From Petunia secreta (lineage: Eukaryota; Streptophyta; Magnoliopsida; Solanales; Solanaceae), in the NCBI GenBank assembly GCA_029990175.1, contig JARKIP010000051.1, positions 2,000,501-2,064,500 of the forward strand: a stretch of 64,000 bases of DNA, given 5' to 3'. A model generated the notes under the pieces. That model was not told the origin of the DNA. It worked only from the letters and a program-made list of their open reading frames with translations, and ran no database searches. Made by a program: the position numbers and the translations under genes. Positions within the stretch are counted from its first letter, which is position 1. Each line of letters starts with the position of its first letter. Shown one piece after another: positions 32,892 through 45,079 of this stretch.

Positions 32892-35195
32892 GCGCTTCTT
32901 GGGAGGCAACCCATGTTTAAATTCATGCACGTTTTATAGATATATTGTGATGCTCCTCACTTGTTCTTGAGTGGATGGTGTTTGTAGGTGTGAAGATGAT
33001 AAAAAGTGAAGAAATGAGTCCAATTGTGGCTTAAGGAATGATATTGTGCGGAGTCGTGCTCAAAAGTGCGGGCCGAGAATGATTAAAAAAAAAAAGTGAG
33101 AAGGCACAACATTGTGCTACCTAGCACAATTGTTATGAGGCCACTGCACGAAAATTTAAAATTGTGTGGGTCAGCACAATGTTGTGCGACCGCACAATTC
33201 AATTGGCGCCACCGCACAATGTCTTACTCAGCATCGCACAACAGCCTTGTCACTTGTGCCGCTGCCACTACCACTCCACTCCAGACAGAGCCTGCCGATA
33301 CTCAGCCGACCCTTGAGGGTCCCACTGCTGCTGAGGCATCTATCTCTCCACCGACCCTTGAGGGTCCCTTGTCCTCCGCTGCTGCTACATCCAGTTCTCC
33401 ACCAGCCACTGAGGGCTAGTTATGACAAGGAACATTCTTTTACTCATTCTCTTAGATGCTTTCATAACTTTTAGTTGCATTGGGGACAATGCATACTTTT
33501 AGTTTGGGGGGTGGGTACTTAAAGAATGTCATGTCACCATATCTTTTATATAGGATGCTTTTAGTACCTTTGTTTGTCATGAACTAAGTATTTTATATAT
33601 TTGTTTTATCTATGACATGGTGTTATGTTTGATGTATGTACAAATTTGTTTATGTTAAGTTGTTAGTGCATATATGTTTAGCGTCCAAACAAAAAAAAAA
33701 AAAGAAAGAAAAAAAAATTACAAAACATATGGTACTCCCATGAACTACGCTTGGGATGCTACCTTTTCTTTATCTGATTCACTTCCGGGTGATATGTAGG
33801 CATCCCATGTGGGTGCGGAAGCCTCATTTGGGTCCGAACAACCATTTTCATTGTAAATACCATGTTGCACAAAATTTTTGATATAACCTCCTTAGTTTTT
33901 CTTTGCCATGGTTCTTTTCCAAGGAAGTAATTGTGTTGAACCGGGCATCTCTAGTACTAGTTTAGTATTTAGTTGTAAATAATGATGATTAGTTGTGGAT
34001 TCTTGCTCCTTAGCAACTTTTGGCATGTTTGGTTCCACCATTATTTAATCCTTATCATGTGAGCTTGTTTTGAAAAATGAATAGAAAAACTTAGTTGGTA
34101 AATTGTGCTATGATCTTTAAGTTCAACTTTTGGCTCTTATGTCACTAATTAGCTCTCATTATCAATTTTTTAATTAATAATAAATTTATTAATTATTAAT
34201 ATTTTGGTCAATCGTTGATTACCATTCTGTATAAATGGGCTATTCTATTTGTACAGATAGGGTGGAGGGGCGAATCGCCATTAGAAATCTAGTAGTAGTA
34301 TTTTTTTATTTTTTAATTATTTCAATTGAATTTTGGCCAATACCGAGTATATAAGCAGTGATTTCAAATCCAGAGGTTAATCGTACTCTGGCAACTTTAC
34401 GTAAGGCAGAGTTTGGTTTTTTTGGGGTGATAATTCATTAGATGCTTTTTATGAATGTCAACCCGCTTGCAGCTTTTCATTTTGATAGGAGTAGGTGCTT
34501 GCAGCTCGCTCGCTGTCTAGGGCCACTAAAATCCTGCCTAATGGAGAGATAGTTGGAGAGGTAACAAAACCCTATACTTTTCATTACAAAACTAATAAAC
34601 CGGAAAAAGATGGATTTACTATGAGTAAACTTTGGATACTTAATTGCCTTTGATTGGGATTTGAATATACTTGTCTTCCTTGCTTTACATGTGCCATGTG
34701 TGGTGAGGTTTTGGTGTGTTCATGTGTGTGCTTCTTGATCTAGAGCTTGCCCTAAGTGTGCTTCGAGGAGAAATCCCAGGTGATGCTTGACTTGAAAAAT
34801 GATTTTAGGCTTTCTTTGGCCCGCTCAGTAATCTAAAAAGCCTACCCTTGCATTATATCATTAGCCAACCCCTTTGAGCTTAATATCCTTTCCTTTGGCA
34901 ACCACATTATTAACCCGGACCAACTCTAAGTGCTTAAAGCCCTAACCCTCTCTTTTGGCCCTACCTCCTTGAGTGCATTGAAAGACGTGCAACTTAGGCA
35001 AAAGCCTAAGTTTGGGGGTGGCACGAGTTATGGTGAAAATGTGGAAGTTAATGAAAATCAAAAGAAAATAAATGAAAAGGAAGAGCAACAAAAGCAAGTT
35101 GAATAAAAAAAAAAGTAAAAAAGTGAAAAGAAACAAAAAGAAGCAAGTGAAAGAAAAGAAAGAAAAAGAAGAAAAAGAGAATTGATGAATAAAGA
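32892..35195 (+). other. D internal region downstream of the Gag-like frame, pol absent
   Basis: About 2.3 kb with no supported gene. At 32892-32915 is the block GCGCTTCTTGGGAGGCAACCC, often found after pol in Athila/Tat elements. GCACAA repeats recur at 33100-33240. A GGGA-loop hairpin with 7-bp arms (33476-33493) precedes AGTTTGGGGGGTGGG (33501-33515). Near 34990-35015 a CTTAGGC/GCCTAAG hairpin precedes another TTTGGGGGTGG. The end is A-rich and closes with AAAGA (35191-35195), the C target site. Confidence 0.65.
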
Positions 35196-37784
35196 TGAAA
35201 CGACCTCGGTCAGTCGTTTCGGAAGTTAGGACTCCGATTGACGTGTCGATAATTTAAAATATTCGTAATGTCCATTAGGACCTGTCTATAAAATTTGAGC
35301 TAATTCAGACTTCGTTTGGTAGGCACTGGAAGAAAGTTTCAGTTTTTATTGGCGATATATATTAAGAAGAGATTTTCGAGCTCGGTTTTGCCGAATGAGC
35401 TCCGATTCGAAATCCGAAAGCGCCGTTGGGTTCGTATGATTATTTATGACCTTTGTGAACTTTCGAAAGTGAATTTCGATAGTGTTCGGCTAGTTTCTGC
35501 TAAAATGCCGAAAGTTAAATAATTTGACTTTTTTTCCATTTAAATTCGCATCTTGAGTTTCGGGAATCCGATTTGAGATCCGCCTTCGCGAGTATGTTAC
35601 ATATATTTTGTATAACTAGTATGCAAAAGTTGGAATTATTTCGAATATCCTAGGGTACTATTTTAATTTTCGTTAAGAAAAGAAAACAAAATGAAATAAA
35701 ACAAAACAAAAAAAAAAAAAAAGGAAAAGGAAAATGAGATATAAGGTCGATGGACCCTTACCTAATACAAAAAGAGGATGATTCTGATCATCCTATCTAC
35801 ACAACGAAACAGAGAAGCAGAGAAAAACAAAATGGCGCAGAAATAGAAAAAAATGTCAGAAAATGAGAAAAGGGCCGGAGAAAAATAGTATTTTCACCCC
35901 AGAACATTCAGGTAATGATCTTAATATATTATTTGAGTTTATTACGTATGTTTGAATATATTTTTACGGTAAAAATAGGGATATTAGACATTGCTCTAAT
36001 GACGTAAATTGATAGTTTGAAGGGACAAATGGACCCCGATAATGAAATTGATTATATATTCGTACTCAAGGAGTTATGGGCAACATATAAATGTAATTTA
36101 TTTGGGGTTTGGTTATGTGACCATAAACCCTGTACATAGGTCTGGCCTGCGTATTGCGTATGCGAATAGGGTGTCAGGTTTCTAACCGGATTGCCCTAAA
36201 ATATGAGGAATGAAGCCTTTAGCCTAATTTGATATATTTTTCTGCTTATTGAATAGAGTGCGATCGTTTGACAAGAAAACCAAAGGACAAAGCGGTTATT
36301 GAGTGGTTGTACTAACTTTGTAACGAGGTAAGTGACTATATCCATTTCTTTGGAGGCACCTGGCCTCGTGGATTTTCTACCACGTGTTCCTTACGTGTGT
36401 AGCTGCCGATAGACGTACTCGTTACGCCTTAGATTTGGATTTACATTCTATATTATATGTTATGTCCTGTTATTGGTATTGCATTGAGAATCTGAGTATT
36501 GTACTTTGGCTTGGAGTTGGCATCTACTTCCCGGCTGTCGATGAGAGTCCCGCACCGGTGAAGGGTTATTATTGCATCACATTGCATTCATATGCATTAT
36601 ATGTCATTCATATGCATTACATTGCATATCATATTGGGTGAATGAATATTCCGCCTCAGGAGCAGGAGTATTCCGCTCCATTGTATCATATTGAGGGTAG
36701 GAGTATTCCGCCCCAGGAGCAGGAGTATTCCGCTCCATTATATCATATTGAGGGTAGGAGGATTCCGCCCCAAGAGCAGGAGTATTCCGCTCTCATGTCA
36801 GATATTGAGTGCAGGAGTATTCCGCCCTCATGTAAGATATTTAGTGCAGGAGTATTCCGCCTCAGCTTTACATTATATCGGGTGCAGGAGTATTCCGCCC
36901 TAGGAGAGTGCAGGAGTATTCTGCCTCTGGTTTATATTATATCGGGTGCAGGAGTATTCCGCCCCAGGAGCAGGAGTATTCCGCTCCAGTTGGTTATCAG
37001 ATTGGATTCCCCTCGAATGCAGGAGTATTCCGCTTCGAGATGGGATAACGGGCACATGTGACCCTTCGCATCATATTTCATTTCATTTCATCTCAATTCA
37101 TATCATTGTGTAGACTTGCGGTACATGACTACAATTCTGCTTATATGTGCATTGCTTATTTGTTGATATGTTTCTGGCACACATCCTTGGTTGAGTTTAT
37201 AAGTTTCTTACGTGTTTCCGATTGTTATCTGGCTCTGCCTTTTTATAATTTAAATAAAAAGAAATTGGTCTATCTATTTCTTTTCTCCCTGGCTAGCTAT
37301 CCTATTCTTTGAGGTGGCTAGTCTGCCCCACTTATTGAGTCCTTTTGACTCACCCTTGTTTGTTGTTTGTTTCTTGTCTATCTATTTCGTTTCTGCAGGT
37401 TCGCTCCAGGATTGTGTTCGCCACGTTGTGAAGGAGCGAAGACGACTTCAGCTGTCAGGGTGAGCTAGCTTTTATTCCGGATGGCCAGCAGTCTATTAAT
37501 TATTATTTCAGTTACATTCTGCTCCTTTCAGGAGGTATCTGTCTTCTTTTATACTCTTAGATGTCTAGTCTGGATAACCCTAAACCTAGTATGTTGGGTA
37601 GGCAGATGTAATTTCTTTTGTACAACTTAGAGATATCAGTATGTCAGTGTTTTTTTAAGTCTTATTCTTATTTATGAATTGAATTGTATTTATTTTCCTA
37701 TTTTAATTGGTAAGGGTTCGCCCGACGGGTCTAGGGGAGGATGTCGGGTGCCCGCACGGCCTAGCCGGATTTCGGGTTGTGTCA
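35196..37784 (+). mobile_element. C 5' LTR, copy 2
   Basis: 2589 bp, TGAAACGACC to GTGTCA. It carries the hairpin minisatellite at about 36640-37045 with one extra unit and a degenerate first unit. It has a segment near 36196-36252 missing from both C 3' LTRs and lacks a short block near 7991-8040. Confidence 0.9.
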
Positions 37785-37786
37785 GT

Positions 37787-37798
37787 TGGTATCAGAGC
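37787..37798 (+). promoter_or_regulatory. C primer-binding site (initiator Met tRNA)
   Basis: TGGTATCAGAGC starts two bases after the 5' LTR end. It is the standard initiator-Met primer complement. Confidence 0.88.
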
Positions 37799-38249
37799 CT
37801 AGTTTAGAGTCTATCCAGACTAAGACAGTGTCTAGTAGAGTCTTGCTAATGGGTATGTAGACGTCCGTACTTATCTACGAGAGGCTATGATGGCATTTAG
37901 GAAGTTTCACTTCCTTCATTTCTGATTGTGCGTTGGTCTAGGATGCAAAAGTATTTTTGTTAATTTGTTAATTCCTTCGTGGTAATTGTGAACCCTCGTG
38001 CAATAAATCAGCAAACGGTATGAGTTCAAGACGAAGCAGTCTGGCCTGGGGTTAGCACTGACGAAGCCCCGAGAGTTTTTTATCGTGATGACGATCTAGT
38101 TACGGAGGTCCCAGCTGTACGAGCTTGCGATGGGCAAGGGAGCAGGACCTTGTGGTTCTCTTGGCTCTCTACGATGCTTTTACGAGAATCTTGGCAACGC
38201 AGATACCGCAAGAACCTATTATTCGCTAAGCAGCTTATCAGGTTGCCGC

Positions 38250-39445
38250 AGATACAGATGTTCGGTCTCAGGGAGCTCCTATTCCAGATCTTAATATTGC
38301 CTCAGTAAATTATGTTCCAGAGGCAGCATGTGTTGCGCCACCAATTGCTCTGGTTGGTTAGCCAGCCGAGGTAACAGTTCGGTCCGAGTGCTTAAAGAGA
38401 TTATATTATTTTACGCGGTTGAACCTTCCGATATTCTTAATCAATGCATCAGATAAACCTCGTGATTTTTTTAAAATAAAATAATGTCAACGTATCCTTC
38501 AGGCTCTTGATTGTATCGAGCGGTATGGTGTTGTTGGTATGGTATTGATTATTCTTCTTTCCAGTTTCAGGGGTCCAGCCTGGAATTGGTGGGCCGCTCT
38601 CTTATTAACTAACTTGGTTTGATTTTTTCTTTTGGATTCGTGGAAAAGTTCCTTTCGAGTAGCAAGCGAGATGAAAAGTGTTGCTAGTTTGAGTGGATTG
38701 GACAGGGTAGCCTGTCGGTTAGCCTGTTGGTGTTTCAGAATGTGAGATTGAATTCTATAGAATGGCTGAATATGCATTAGAACTAGTTCATGAGCCTTTC
38801 GAGAGATTAAAAGATTTATTGATAATCTTTATTTTTTTCCCCTTGAGATCCCGGATGGCTTGAGAGATTGAGGTCGGGATTTCATTTGATATTGTTTTTG
38901 ATATCGCCCAAAGGTACGAGGCATACCATAAGTTAAAGTGGGAAGAGTTAGAGCGGGAGAGTAAGATATCCCGTGGTTCTAGTAGGCAACCATGGTACCT
39001 CATTTGGAGGTAAGAATTTTGATTATCTTGGGAGGTCATCTTCCAGGTTATCTCAGCTTGTGTCACGTGATTCTTAGAGTGCGCCAGTAGCTCGTCAAGA
39101 TCAGGTTCAGTGTTTTCTTTACAGCTATCAACAATCATTCCAGCTTCCATTTTTCAGCGAAAATGTGGTATCATTGTAGTGAGTCTGGCTATTCTTTGAG
39201 GATTTTTCCTTACTCCGACGGGTAGGCAGTCGTTCTTTCTCTCATCATTAGGCACCTGCACAGTCGCAGGGGATTTTATTTAGATCTCAATCAGCCAGAG
39301 AAATGCCACCATCCAGTAAAGGTCGAGAGCGTGGTGGCAGTTATTCTTCATAAGGTAATTATCAGTGTAGCGGCTTAGTTCAGCCGCAGAGGCAGTTTTA
39401 TGAACTGCCAGTCTGGCAGTATGCTGAGGCATCTGATGTAGTAGA
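38250..39445 (+). pseudogene. C gag remnant
   Basis: Read through several frameshifts and stops, the plus strand gives recognisable Gag pieces. These are a capsid-like block (RILQALDCIERYGVVG, then FRGPAWNWWAA, near 38490-38610) and a decayed knuckle (MWYHCSESGYS, near 39163). A Gln/Ser-rich tail follows. The start of a protease-like part is near 39440. It is absent from copy 1, having been lost in the deletion that joins 3780 to 3781. No functional product is possible. Confidence 0.65.
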
Positions 39446-41877
39446 CCCATGCATTTCTTCTTCCCTTATATGTGAGTAAGATTTGATTCTTCCGATCAAT
39501 CTGGAGATGGTCTGTCATATCATGTTCCATGGTTTCATTGGATATTGTTTCTATTAAGAATCGGTTGTGGTAGAGGGGCGAGCTTCTGGTATGATTTGTT
39601 CCTGGCATTTATGAGACCCTACCAATTTATTTGGTCTAAATGTGATGGATCTGGGAGTGAGTGTCGGTATTGTCTGCTTGGCATCTTGTTGTGCCACCTT
39701 CTATTATTATGTCAAATTAGTTTACCTTTCTTCTCAGAATTTCGTGTTGGTTGGATGATGGAATTCTAGTTCCTCACCATCATAGAGTGTCATTTTTTCT
39801 TCCGGTGTAAAGTGATTAGTAAGTAATATTCAATCTACCTGTCTCCTCTTGGTTCAAAACGCTATTAAAGTCATGTTATCCTATGAGCTTATCTGGGTTA
39901 TAAAAGGGTTTTCTGGTAAATTGTCAGAGTTTCCTTCTTATTGAGAGGTCAAATTGGCATGGATGTTGTTCCATAAAGCTCATTTAATATTTGTTTCTTC
40001 AATTGCGATTCTTTGGTTAGCTTGATTCGGAAGTAGTCTAGCTTTGGTAGCCAAGTAAATAAGAAGATGAACTTCCTGAAGTTCTAATTATTTCTATCCT
40101 CGATTTATTTCCATTTCTTCTTCGTCCGGCACTAGTGAGCTTGGGCGATTGGTAGCCGCTTGTGACGTTTCCTGTGTTGAGCCAGAGTACGTGTTATTAT
40201 AGCCGGGTAGGTATATTATTGTTTTGGATATCAGTTTATCCGGGTATCCATTCCCATGTATAGTATAGTGTTGGTTCTGTTTTTGCGGATCATCCAGTTT
40301 CAGGGGAAACTCTGCCGAAATTTTTATATAGAAGTACCATCCATCAGGCGGTGGTCTTTACAACAAAGGTATGGAGTTGTGAACTTGAGAGTTGCAGCTG
40401 TTTGGCAACTCAAAAGGGTAGTTAGTCGCTTAGGTCTGCTTACGTTCAGCTTTTAGCCAAATCTTCTTTAGTCCAGTAGACTGTGCGAGGATGGTTATTC
40501 CTATTCAAATGGCTGCATGGGTTTGTGCTTTAAGTGGAGGAGTCTTCCTCCAAATATTGGATGGTAATACTAAATCTCTAAGGTGTTGATACCACTTTTG
40601 TCATGACCCAACCTAGGGCCACGACACTAAACCCACTATTAATTTATTGATGCCAGAGATAGGCTGGCAACCTGATTATATATATGTACCTATCTGCTGA
40701 AAACGTAAAGTCTGGAAAGATGACACGAGTTTAACTTGCTGGCAATTAGAACATTGAGCCACAAATTCTGCTATGTCACACTTCATTTCGTCCACCAATA
40801 AATCTGCTTAAGATCATGGTACATCTTAGTCGAACTTGGATGAACAGTGTATTTGGAATAATGTGCCTCTATCATAATCTGTCCACGTAAATTTATAACA
40901 TCAGGGACACAAAGTCTATCATTATACATGAGAACACCGTTAGTAGTAACCTTGTTTGGTGACTCCGATTTTCTTTTGGCTATTTGTCTGTATTAAACTA
41001 GAACTGGATCCTCATACTGACGTTGTTTTACTTCATGAAAATTTAGAGTTAAAGGTCTAGTGCAGCTTGTCGTCTATCCATCATTGGCATATCTCCTTCA
41101 CACCTCAACTCCTTGAGAGGTTACTTTAGCGTTGTAAGTGCTCATGTAATAAACTTTGTTGCTGGTATTCTGCCTCAGCTGAAGGTCCAACTGCATGTCT
41201 CTTTTATATTTACTTTTTCAAGTCATAATAATTCAAATTCAAAGACAATACCCTGAAATAGATGTTCAGTCTGAAGATCATTCCTGGTCTGCATCATACT
41301 ATCCAGTAGTATTTGCATGATCCTTATCCTTATATGATAGACCCTGTTTAGATGAACCTTTGACATACATTAGGATATGAGTAACTACATCCCACAAGGA
41401 GCTTGCGGAACAACACTAACATCAGTTGAGATGTTGCATAGTGCGTTCGTAAAAATATAATATAGCTTGCATCAAATCGTCTATAGTGAGTAGTGACAAG
41501 GTACTTCAAAAGCTTCCCCTATTGTATCAAGTGTGAGCTAATTCTTAATTCCATCGACCTGTTCTATATCACAAAGTATATCGACGAGATCCATTCAGAG
41601 TTCGTGTATCTTTGTTTCGAAAATGTAGAACTCTCCTCTCGTGATCGAGGAAGGCTCAGTGTAGTCAGAATAAGCTCGGGCAATAGCGTTAGAATATTAT
41701 CCAGCTATGTTTTTATCCAAGAGTTCGATATGCGTGTTATAATTTTGATTCTGTAATCATGAGAATAATTCCGTGGGATAGTTTATGAAAGTCGTGCAAG
41801 TTCTTTTCTTATCAGCGTGAATCTTGCTTTAGACTTAGGCTCGTTCGAGGACGAACGAGAGTTTAAGTGGAGGAGAA
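39446..41877 (+). pseudogene. C internal 3' half, copy 2
   Basis: This is collinear with 3781-6215 of copy 1, with few differences. It has the same CTCTGCCGAAATTTT block (near 40309), the inverted integrase fragment on the minus strand (about 40676-40930, with a one-base deletion), the AGGA hairpin (41840-41859) and the polypurine tract before 41878. The ORF 41493-41756 is conserved with copy 1 only because the block is duplicated. Confidence 0.75.
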
Positions 41878-44397
41878 TGAAACGACCTCGGTCAGTCGTT
41901 TCGAAAGTTAGGACTCCGATTGACGTGTCGATAATTTAAAATATTCGTAATTTCCATTAGGACCTGTCTATAAAATTTGAGCTAAATCAGACCTCGTTTG
42001 GTAGGCACCGGAAGAAGGTTTCAGTTTTTATTGGCGATAAATATTAAGAAGAGATTTTCGAGCTCGGTTTTGCCGAATGAGCTCCGATTCGAAATCTGAA
42101 AGCGCCGTTGGGTTCGTATGATTATTTATGACCTTTGTAAACTTTCGAAAGTGAATTTCGATAGTGTTCGGCTAGTTTCTGCTAAAATGCCGAAAGTTAA
42201 ATAATTTGACTTCTTTTCCATTTAAATTCGCATCTTGAGTTTCGGGAACCCGATTTGAGATCCGCCTTCGCGAGTATGTTACATATATTTTGTATAACTG
42301 GTATGCAAAAGTTGGAATTATTTCGAATATCGTAGGGTACTATTTTAATTTTCGTTAAGAAAAGAAAACAAAATAAAATAAAATAAAACAAAAAAAAAAA
42401 AAGGAAAAGGAAAAGGAGATATAAGGTCGGTGGACCCTTACCTAATACAAAAAGAGGATGATTCTGATCATCCTATCTACACAACGAAACAGAGAAGCAG
42501 AGAAAAATAAAATGGCGCAGAAATGGAAAAAAATGCCAGAAAATGAGAAAAGGGGCCGGAGAAAAATAGTATTTTCACCCCAGAACATTCAGGTAATGAT
42601 CTTAATATATTATTTGAGTTTATTACGTATGTTTGAATATATTTTTACGGTAAAAATAGGGATATTAGACATCGCCCTAATGACGTAAATTGATAGTTTG
42701 AAGGGTCAAATGGACCCCGATAATGAAATTGATTATATATTCGTACTCAGGGAGTTATGGGCAACATATAATGTAATTTATTTGGGGTTTGGTTATGTGA
42801 CCATAAACCCTGTACATAGGCCTGGCCTGCGTATTACGTATGCGAATAGGGTGTCAGGTTCCTAACCGGATTGCCTTGAATAGACTGAGATCGTTTGGCA
42901 AGAAAACCAAAGGACAAAACGGTTATTGAGTGGCTGTACTAACTTTGTAACGAGGTAAGTGACTATATCCATTTCTTTAGAGGCACCTGGCCTCGTGGAT
43001 TTTCTACCACGTGTTCATTACGTGTGTAGCTACCGATAGGCGTACTCATTACGCCTTAGCTTTGGATTTACATTCTATATTATATGTTATGTCCTGTTAT
43101 TGGTATTGCATTGAGAATCTGAGTATTGTACTTTGGCTTGGAGTTGGCATCTACTTCCCGGCTGTCGATGAGAGTCCCGCGCCGGTGAAGGGTTATTATT
43201 GCATCATATTGCATTCATATGCATTATATGTCATTCATATGTATTACATTGCATATCATATTGGGTGCAGGAGTATTCCGCCCCAGGAGCAGGAGTATTC
43301 CGCTCCATTGTATCATATTGAGGGTAGGAGTATTCCGCCCCAGGAGCAGGAGTATTCCGCTCCATTATATCATATTGAGGGTAGGAGGATTCCGCCCCAA
43401 GAGCAGGAGTATTCCGCTCTCATGTCAGATATTGAGTGCAGGAGTATTCCGCCTCAGCTTTACATTATATCGGGTGCAGGAGTATTCCGCCCCAGGAGAG
43501 TGCAGGAGTATTCTGCCTCTGGTTTATATTATATCGGGTGCAGGAGTATTCCGCCCCAGGAGCAGGAGTATTCCGCTCCATTTGGTTATCAGATTGGATT
43601 CCCCTCGAATGCAGGAGTATTCCGCTTCGAGATGGGATTACGGGAACATGTGACCCTTCGCATCATATTTCATTTCATTTCATCTCACTTTATTTCATTT
43701 CATCTCAATTCATACCATTGTGTAGACTTGCGGTACATGACTACAATTCTGCTTATATGTGCATTGCTTATTTGTTGATATGTTTCTGGCACACATCCTT
43801 GGTTGAGTTTATAAGTTTCTTACGTGTTTCCGATTGTTATCTGGCTCTGCCTTTTTATAATTTAAATAAAAAGAAATTGGTCTATCTATTTCTTTTCTCC
43901 CTGGCTAGCTATCCTATTCTTTGAGGTGGCTAGTCTGTCCCACTTATTGAGTCATTTTGACTCACCCTTGTTTGTTGTTTGTTTCTTGTCTATCTATTTC
44001 GTTTCGGCAGGTTCGCTCCAGGATTGTGTTCGCCACGTTGTGAAGGAGCGAAGACGACTTCAGCTGTCAGGGTGAGCCAACTTTTATTCCGGATGGCCAC
44101 CAGTTTATTAGTTATTATTTCAGTTACATTCTGCTCCCTTCAGGAGGTATCTGTCTTCTTTTATACTCTTAGATATCTAGTCTGGATAACCCTAAACCTA
44201 GTATGTTGGATAGGTAGCTGTAATTTCTTTTGTACAGCTTAAAGGTATCAGTATGTCAGTATTTTTTTTAAGTCTTATTCTTATTTATGAATTGAATTGT
44301 ATTTATTTTCTTATTTTAATTGGTAAGGGTTCGCCCGACGAGTCTAGTGGAGGATGTCGGGTGCCCGCACGGCCTAGCCGGATTTCGGGTCGTGTCA
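41878..44397 (+). mobile_element. C 3' LTR, copy 2
   Basis: 2520 bp, uninterrupted. It matches the split LTR of copy 1 (6216-8295 plus 28485-28923) much better than its own 5' LTR. The hairpin minisatellite is at about 43264-43634. At 43962 it shows the empty target site used by element A in copy 1. Confidence 0.9.
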
Positions 44398-45079
44398 AAA
44401 GAGGAGAAAGATTAGTGTATAATCCTCGATGTAGCAAGCTGTAAGTGCAAGAAAAATGAAGTGTGCCTTAATTTTTGTACGGTGTAGCGCTCAAGGAAGT
44501 GTGTAGTCACTGTTTGCCTATATTTTACCCCACCTTTGACCAAAAGCCTACATTACAACCCTAACAAGTCCTAATTGATTTCGGGTCAAGCATTCCCACA
44601 TTAGTGGAGAGGTACACGAAGGGAAAGCCTATGGATCTTTAGTGTGCATGATGAACTTCTTTTGAGAGAGTGAGCGAATTCTTCCTATCATTAATCTTAC
44701 TTGTGTTATCATTGTATTTTTGTGGTTGGGATATTCTCTTGAGTGGTGAGGGTACTTGTGAAGTTGAGTTGAGGACTTGTGTTTCACTTTTCAATTAAGG
44801 TGAGCAAGTAAAGAGGTGAAGTCTTGTGATGAAGAGGCAAACTTTGAAAATCTTGTGTCATGGCATGTTTGCTTTCTTTGATGTTTTGTATATGGGAGTT
44901 ATGCTCACATAGCTTGGCTTAATTGTTGGCACCAACCAATGTCATTAGTTGTTGAACTTGAATCGAGTTTTGGCTTGTTGTGGCTTTAATGAAAAATGCA
45001 TGAATTGATGAATTGCAACTTGGGGACCATTGAAGTGTGTTTTGCTTGAGGACAAGCAAAAGTTCTAGTTTGGGGGTGT
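44398..45079 (+). other. D internal 3' end, second unit, with polypurine tract
   Basis: Nearly identical to 28924-29604. It starts with AAAGA (44398-44402) and has the 9-bp AGGA hairpin at 45040-45061 followed by the purine tract touching LTR 3. No gene is seen. Confidence 0.8.

Larger units (their letters stand above)
35196..44397 (+). mobile_element. Element C, copy 2: degenerate Ty3/gypsy with both LTRs
   Basis: 9202 bp with a perfect AAAGA duplication (35191-35195 and 44398-44402). It has a 5' LTR at 35196-37784, an initiator-Met primer site, decayed gag, a deleted pol, an inverted integrase piece, a hairpin plus polypurine tract at 41840-41877, and a 3' LTR at 41878-44397. The LTRs differ by many substitutions and several indels, so C is clearly older than A and B. 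The remnants resemble Solanaceae chromovirus-like Gag, but lineage assignment is tentative. Confidence 0.9.
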